DNA from: Herbaspirillum sp. GW103
Lineage (GTDB): Bacteria > Pseudomonadota > Gammaproteobacteria > Burkholderiales > Burkholderiaceae_D
Length of the DNA stretch: 64,000 bases
NCBI RefSeq assembly: GCF_000261365.1
Contig: NZ_AJVC01000003.1
Span: forward strand, 1,302,001-1,366,000
Direction: 5' to 3'
Below are positions 59,957 to 64,000 of the stretch, in pieces (positions within the stretch are counted from its first letter, which is position 1; every line of letters starts with the position of its first letter). The notes beneath the pieces are model-generated. The model was not told where the DNA came from. It saw only the letters and a program-made list of their open reading frames with translations, and did no database searches. Position numbers and translations under genes: made by a program.

Positions 59957-60400
59957 CTATTTCCACTCCAGGATCGCGTTGCGGCGATCCAGCCAATGCA
60001 GCTTCACGCTGCCCGGCGCCACCTTGCGCGCCGCGCAGGCACTGGCCGCCAGGGCGAAGGACGCATCGTAGTAGCGGCCGCTGGCCGACGAACGCAAGGG
60101 TGTCTGCGGCGCATTGCGGGCGATCCAGTCGGCCGCATTGGTGCGCAGGAAGATCATGCAGGCGCTGCCGCCGGTCTCGGCCACCTGGCAGACGCAACTA
60201 TTGCCGGAGGTCGTGATGGGCTCGCTCAGCGGTGCATTGCGGTTCAGCGCATCCGGGACCGGTACAGGGACCGGCACCGGAACGGGCACACCCTGCTGCG
60301 GACCATAGTGTCCGCCGAGATCGCGCGTGGTGACCTGGGCGCTGGCCGGCAGCATCAGCACGCCCAGCAGTAGCGGCAGCAATCGGATCGAGTGGTTCAT
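59957..60400 (-). CDS. Secreted protein with Val-Pro repeat, unknown function
   Basis: 147 aa with a signal peptide (about 1-21, cut after ASA). A GVPVPVPVPVPVPDA run (about 37-51) comes from a simple DNA repeat (60255-60290). The mature domain has paired cysteines (SCVCQ, SACMIF, ASACAAR) suggesting disulfides, and ends SVKLHWLDRRNAILEWK. I recognise no family. It converges with the kinase gene. Confidence 0.75.
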   Translation of the reverse strand: MNHSIRLLPLLLGVLMLPASAQVTTRDLGGHYGPQQGVPVPVPVPVPVPDALNRNAPLSEPITTSGNSCVCQVAETGGSACMIFLRTNAADWIARNAPQTPLRSSASGRYYDASFALAASACAARKVAPGSVKLHWLDRRNAILEWK

Positions 60401-60433
60401 GGGTGGTGTCTGCCTCGCTGGATTCAGATCGGT

Positions 60434-61612
60434 TCAGGCGCTCGCGCGGGTGCGCAGGCGGTACAGGCTGGTGGTTTCCTTGCTGCGCGCTGCGTACAGG
60501 GGATCCTCACGGTCAATCGCCTTGCCGTGGCGCGGCTTGATGTCGTGCCGCGCCACCACCTCCAGACCGGCCCGGGTGATGGCCTCCTCCAGCATGCCGG
60601 GCGCACGCAAACCCAGGTGTTCGGCGAAGTCGGACATGATGAGCCAGCCTTCGCCCTGCGGTGTCAGGTGCTCGGCCAGGCCATTGAGATAGCCCAGCAG
60701 CATGCGGCTGTCCGGATCATAGACCGCGTGCTCGATGGGTGAACTGGGCCGCGCCGGTAGCCAGGGCGGATTGCAGACGATCAACGGGGCGCGGCCGGGC
60801 GGGAACAGGTCGGCATCTTGCAGCGTCACCTGGGGCAGTACGCCCAGTGCCTGCAGGTTCTCGCGGGCACAAGCCAGGGCACGGGGGTCCATGTCGGTGG
60901 CGACGATCTTGCGCACGCCGCGCCGGGCCAGCACGGCGCAAAGTACGCCACTGCCCACGCCGATATCGAAGGCCAGTTCGGTCGAGGGTAAAGGGGCTTG
61001 GGCCACCAGCTCCACGTATTCGCCCCGTACCGGGGAGAACACGCCATACCAGGGGTGGATGCGCCCTCCCAGAGCGCCGATCTCGACCCCCTTCTTGCGC
61101 CACTCATGGGCACCGATCAAGCCCTGCAGCTCGCGCAACGAGACCGCAAACGACTCGCCCTGCAGCGCCGTGCCGTAGGCTTCGCTGCAGGCCGCCTGCA
61201 GCGCGGGCGCGCGGCGCAGCGGCACCACGAAGCCGGGATCGACCGGAATGAGCAACATGCCCAGGATGTGTGCGCGCTGCGCCTGCATCTGACGATGATG
61301 ATGGAAGGCTTGTGCCGGGCTGTCCGGGCTAGCCGGTCTGGCCTTGCTTTTGGCCTGGCTGCGCTCGCGGGCGCGGTCGACCCGGCGCCCCAGGGCTTGC
61401 AGCAGTTGTCGCGCGTTCTGGAAGTCGCCGCGCCAGAGCAGGCCGGTACCCTCGCAGGCCAGCTTGTAGGCCGCGTCGGCGGCGATCTGGTCATCGGCCT
61501 CGACAACCCGACGGGGCGGCGCATTGCCGGCCTCCGAGTGCCAGCGCAGCCGCTGTGGGGTAGCGCCGGAGGTCCAGCTGATGAAAGGTGGGGTATCGTC
61601 GTGTAAGGTCAT
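60434..61612 (-). CDS. SAM-dependent methyltransferase (PrmC/RsmC-like)
   Basis: 392 aa. The class I methyltransferase core is at about 200-330: LAFDIGVGSGVLCAVLARRG (SAM motif I), IVATDMDPRALACARENLQ, DADLF and the catalytic-type motif IVCNPPWLPARP (NPPW), as in enzymes that methylate Gln or exocyclic amino groups of rRNA. The N-terminal 190 residues are helical and of unknown role. The target cannot be assigned. It is a single gene 33 bases upstream of the secreted-protein gene. Confidence 0.85.
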   Translation of the reverse strand: MTLHDDTPPFISWTSGATPQRLRWHSEAGNAPPRRVVEADDQIAADAAYKLACEGTGLLWRGDFQNARQLLQALGRRVDRARERSQAKSKARPASPDSPAQAFHHHRQMQAQRAHILGMLLIPVDPGFVVPLRRAPALQAACSEAYGTALQGESFAVSLRELQGLIGAHEWRKKGVEIGALGGRIHPWYGVFSPVRGEYVELVAQAPLPSTELAFDIGVGSGVLCAVLARRGVRKIVATDMDPRALACARENLQALGVLPQVTLQDADLFPPGRAPLIVCNPPWLPARPSSPIEHAVYDPDSRMLLGYLNGLAEHLTPQGEGWLIMSDFAEHLGLRAPGMLEEAITRAGLEVVARHDIKPRHGKAIDREDPLYAARSKETTSLYRLRTRASA

Positions 61613-61768
61613 GAATCAGGGGTCAGCGAGGGCGACGCAGGAAGCGGCGCGCCAAAACAGCCGCCAGTGTAACAAAGCATGGCGCCATCGCAGCGCTGCC
61701 GGAACTTCCCGCCTGTGCCCGCGGCCAAATGGCAGAACTTGATGCCGGGCAAACCCCGGCGCCTTTTT

Positions 61769-61798
61769 TTGCCGGCCCGGGCGCAATGCGCCTATGAT
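61769..61798 (+). promoter_or_regulatory. Probable sigma-70 promoter of the 95-aa gene
   Basis: TTGCCG (61769-61774) and TATGAT (61793-61798) with an 18-base spacer, about 30 bases before the ATG at 61828. A short GC hairpin and seven T (61744-61770) lie just upstream and could end a transcript entering from the left, though no plus-strand gene is there. Confidence 0.5.
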
Positions 61799-61827
61799 GG
61801 AGCCGGTCCATCACCGAAGGAGAATCC

Positions 61828-62115
61828 ATGAGCGAGCCCATGCAAACCCCAGCGTTCGACCACCAGCGCCTGCTGGACATGGTCGGCCAGTTCGAGGCGG
61901 AATTGCAGAAATTGCCCGCCGGCAGCACCGAAGCCGACCAGTTGCGCGATGACATCGCCCGCCTGCGGCAACACCTGAGCCAGCCGCAGCCGCATGCCGG
62001 CGAAGTCGGCGACACCTGGCAATCCCTGCGCCGCGCTGCCGACAGCCTGGAAAACCAGGTCTTGAAGGACAGCCCCTACATCACCGAGATGGGGCGCATC
62101 ATCGGCTTGATCTGA
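61828..62115 (+). CDS. Hypothetical protein, 95 aa, helical
   Basis: ATG 61828 has AAGGAG 5 bases upstream. MSEPMQTPAFDHQRLLDMVG is followed by heptad-rich helices (FEAELQKLPAGSTEADQLRD and IARLRQHLSQ, then SLRRAADSLENQVLKDSPY) that look like a small coiled-coil or bundle. No signal peptide, no membrane segment. It has its own promoter-like boxes and a terminator, so it is a single-gene unit. I recognise no family with certainty. Confidence 0.75.
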   Translation: MSEPMQTPAFDHQRLLDMVGQFEAELQKLPAGSTEADQLRDDIARLRQHLSQPQPHAGEVGDTWQSLRRAADSLENQVLKDSPYITEMGRIIGLI

Positions 62116-62150
62116 TCGACCGGCCTCTGCTGGCCGACATGTCTGTTCCC

Positions 62151-62191
62151 AACACCGCCTGCCGCAGCAATTGGCCAGGCGGTGTTGTTTT
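62151..62191 (+). terminator. Intrinsic terminator after the 95-aa gene
   Basis: AACACCGCCTG (62151-62161) and CAGGCGGTGTT (62176-62186) form a perfect 11-bp stem followed by GTTTT. Confidence 0.85.
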
Positions 62192-62232
62192 GAGCCCTGC
62201 CGGACGCAGTCCGGATGGGCGACCAGATGCGT

Positions 62233-63111
62233 TCAATGCGCCGGCAACGGAATCCACTCGGTCTCTCCCGGAATATCCGGGAACACGCGCTTGTCACGGC
62301 CACTCCACGCCTGCTTGGCCGCTTCGATCTTCTCCCGCGAGGTGGCCACGAAGTTCCACCACACGAAGCGCGGCCCATCCAGCGGGGCCCCGCCCAGGAT
62401 CATGAAGACCGTCTCTCCCACCGCCTTCAAGGTCACGACCGCACCCGGCGCCAGAATGGCCAGCGTACCCGGCTCCATGCGCTCGCCGTCCAGCATCACC
62501 TCACCCTTGACCACGTAGACCGCACGTTCCTGCACCTCCGGGGCGATCTCCAGCTCACCGCCCTGCGTGGTGCTGCCGGCCACATACAGCGTCGGACTGG
62601 CCGTGATGACCGGCGAGTTCACACCGAAGGCCGAACCGGCCAGCACATGCAGCCGGGCGCCGCCGACCTGGGCTTCAGGCATGTCCTGCGAGGCGTAATG
62701 ACGGAACAGCGGCTCACTGTCCTCCTGCCCGGCCGGCAGCGCTACCCACATCTGCAGCCCGTGCACGGGCACCTTCTGCTCGCGGATATCGTCGGGAATG
62801 CGCTCGGAGTGAACGATTCCCCGTCCCGAGGCCATCCAGTTGACGGCTCCCGGGGTGATGCGCTGGACCACGCCCAGGCTGTCACGGTGCATCATGGCGC
62901 CGGAGAACAGATAGGTGACGGTGGCCAGGCCAATGTGCGGGTGCGGACGGACATCGCCCTCGGTCGTGCCGGCATCGAATTCCACCGGCCCCATATGATC
63001 GAAAAAGACGAAGGGACCGACCGTGCGTGCAGCCGCCGCGGGTAGCAGGCGACGGACCGGGAAACCGATGTCGCGGGTCAGGCCGTGGATCTGGTGAACA
63101 ATATTGCTCAT
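62233..63111 (-). CDS. Pirin family protein
   Basis: 292 aa bicupin. The N-terminal cupin carries the metal-site stretch VRPHPHIGLATVTYLFSG and GIVHSERIP, with LLPAAAARTVGPFVFFDHMGP before it. Family members are iron-binding and some oxidise quercetin; the role here is unknown. ATG 63111 with AGGAG 6 bases upstream. It follows a second pirin gene by 77 bases in the same direction. Confidence 0.92.
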   Translation of the reverse strand: MSNIVHQIHGLTRDIGFPVRRLLPAAAARTVGPFVFFDHMGPVEFDAGTTEGDVRPHPHIGLATVTYLFSGAMMHRDSLGVVQRITPGAVNWMASGRGIVHSERIPDDIREQKVPVHGLQMWVALPAGQEDSEPLFRHYASQDMPEAQVGGARLHVLAGSAFGVNSPVITASPTLYVAGSTTQGGELEIAPEVQERAVYVVKGEVMLDGERMEPGTLAILAPGAVVTLKAVGETVFMILGGAPLDGPRFVWWNFVATSREKIEAAKQAWSGRDKRVFPDIPGETEWIPLPAH

Positions 63112-63188
63112 GGTGCTCTCCTGGGGCGGCGGGCTCTGCTTGAGACCCGCCTGCCGGGGTTGGAATGTAGATGTAGGGATGGATGAAT

Positions 63189-64000
63189 TCAGAAGCGACC
63201 GGCGCGAAAATCGTCGATGGCCGCTTCCACCTGTTCGCGGGTATTCATCACGAACGGACCCCACTGTGCGATTGGCTCATTCAGGGGCTTGCCGGCAATG
63301 AGCAGGAAGTGGCTGGCCTGCTCGGCGCGCACCGTCACCCCGGCCGCCCCGGCCACGTTGGACAGCACCGCCATGCGCCCGGCCTCGGCGGCACGGGTCT
63401 CGCTGCCTTGAGCACCCACGGCCAGCTTGCCTTCATGAACGTAGAGGAAGGCATTGTGCGTGGCCGGGATCGGCAGATCCAGCGTCACGCCGGCTTCCAG
63501 CTTCAGGTCCAGGTAGAGCGGCTCGGTGGTCTCCCGATGGATCGCTCCGGCCACACCAAAGGCACTGCCGGCCAATACGCGTACCTTCACGCCCGGCTGC
63601 GGCTCGGTCTCGGGAATGCCCGCCGCCGGGATGTCCTGATAGCCGGGATCGGTCATCTTGTCCTTGCCCGCCAGGTTCACCCACAGCTGGAAACCACTCA
63701 TGAGGCCGTTTTCCTGTTCCGGCAACTCGGAGTGGACCAGGCCGCGACCGGCCGTCATCCACTGCATGCCACCCGGCTCCAGCAAGCCTTCGTTACCGGC
63801 ATTGTCGCGGTGGCGCATGCGACCGGCCAGCATGTAGGTCACGGTTTCAAAGCCGCGATGCGGATGGTCGGGGAAACCGGCCAGGTAATCGCTGGGCTCG
63901 TCGGAGTGGAAGGCGTCCAGCATCAGGAACGGGTCCAGGCGACGTTGCAGGTCGTGGGTCAGCACGCGGGTAAGGCTCACGCCGGCGCCATCCTGGGTAG
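63189..64000 (-). CDS. Pirin family protein (N-terminus outside window)
   Basis: The frame is open to the right edge; the visible part begins TQDGAGVSLTRVLTHDLQRR, the usual pirin N-terminal region, so only the first 10-30 residues are probably missing. FPDHPHRGFETVTYMLAGRM holds the metal ligands; GGMQWMTAGRGLVHSELPEQ follows. An internal GTG at 63980 is not the start. It is upstream of the other pirin, and the two are only distantly alike. Confidence 0.93.
   Translation of the reverse strand, partial: TQDGAGVSLTRVLTHDLQRRLDPFLMLDAFHSDEPSDYLAGFPDHPHRGFETVTYMLAGRMRHRDNAGNEGLLEPGGMQWMTAGRGLVHSELPEQENGLMSGFQLWVNLAGKDKMTDPGYQDIPAAGIPETEPQPGVKVRVLAGSAFGVAGAIHRETTEPLYLDLKLEAGVTLDLPIPATHNAFLYVHEGKLAVGAQGSETRAAEAGRMAVLSNVAGAAGVTVRAEQASHFLLIAGKPLNEPIAQWGPFVMNTREQVEAAIDDFRAGRF

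Overview
The window is a high-GC, densely packed piece of a beta-proteobacterial chromosome. Gene content and protein style (monomeric NADP-isocitrate dehydrogenase, NorR next to flavohaemoglobin, ethanolamine ammonia-lyase with an APC permease and an AraC regulator, a citrate/proton symporter, PurT) point to Burkholderiales, most likely Oxalobacteraceae such as Herbaspirillum. This is inferred from recognised protein families, not from a database search. No rRNA, tRNA or CRISPR array was seen.

Layout. 0-8.4 kb is a signalling block: a PAS-domain sensor cut by the left edge, a bacteriophytochrome (+), and a convergent leftward three-gene unit (CHASE3-like histidine kinase, Rcp1-like response regulator, receiver-kinase hybrid). 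8.7-10.4 kb is pgi. 10.7-13.9 kb is a small run of poorly characterised genes: two hypothetical proteins, a secreted protein with a double-glycine-like motif, an outer-membrane barrel, and a C39-type peptidase broken by an internal deletion. 13.9-27.5 kb is a leftward glycogen/trehalose block: glgA, a terminator, then glgB-glgX-treZ-malQ-treY with overlapping or nearly touching genes. This set builds glycogen, debranches it and converts the maltodextrins to trehalose.

27.5-28.4 kb is a gene-poor stretch with an AT-rich 9-bp tandem repeat, followed by a 60-aa gene and its terminator. 28.7-33.2 kb holds norR and the divergent hmpA, with NorR-type sites and a sigma-54 promoter between them, a small hypothetical gene, and ldhA. 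33.6-36.0 kb holds citA, a 274-bp MITE-like palindromic element sitting between citA and its terminator, and a GNAT/DUF1778 toxin-antitoxin pair. 36.4-43.6 kb holds icd and the ethanolamine genes (permease, eutB, eutC, divergent eutR).

43.7-50.6 kb holds an HMW1C-like N-glycosyltransferase with no visible substrate, a LysR/CitMHS/DUF1446/AtuA-like cluster of unknown substrate, and a VapBC-type module. 51.0-54.7 kb holds purT, nadB and an uncharacterised gene. 54.8-60.4 kb holds a sulfonate/nitrate-type ABC transporter divergent from a two-component system, with repeat sites between them, and a secreted Pro-Val-repeat protein. 60.4-64.0 kb holds a methyltransferase, a small coiled-coil-like protein and two tandem pirins, the last cut by the right edge.

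Most interesting points: the damaged C39/secretion locus at 10.7-13.9 kb, the MITE at 34.9-35.2 kb, the orphan N-glycosyltransferase, the palindrome in front of icd, and the uncharacterised CitMHS/DUF1446 catabolic cluster.
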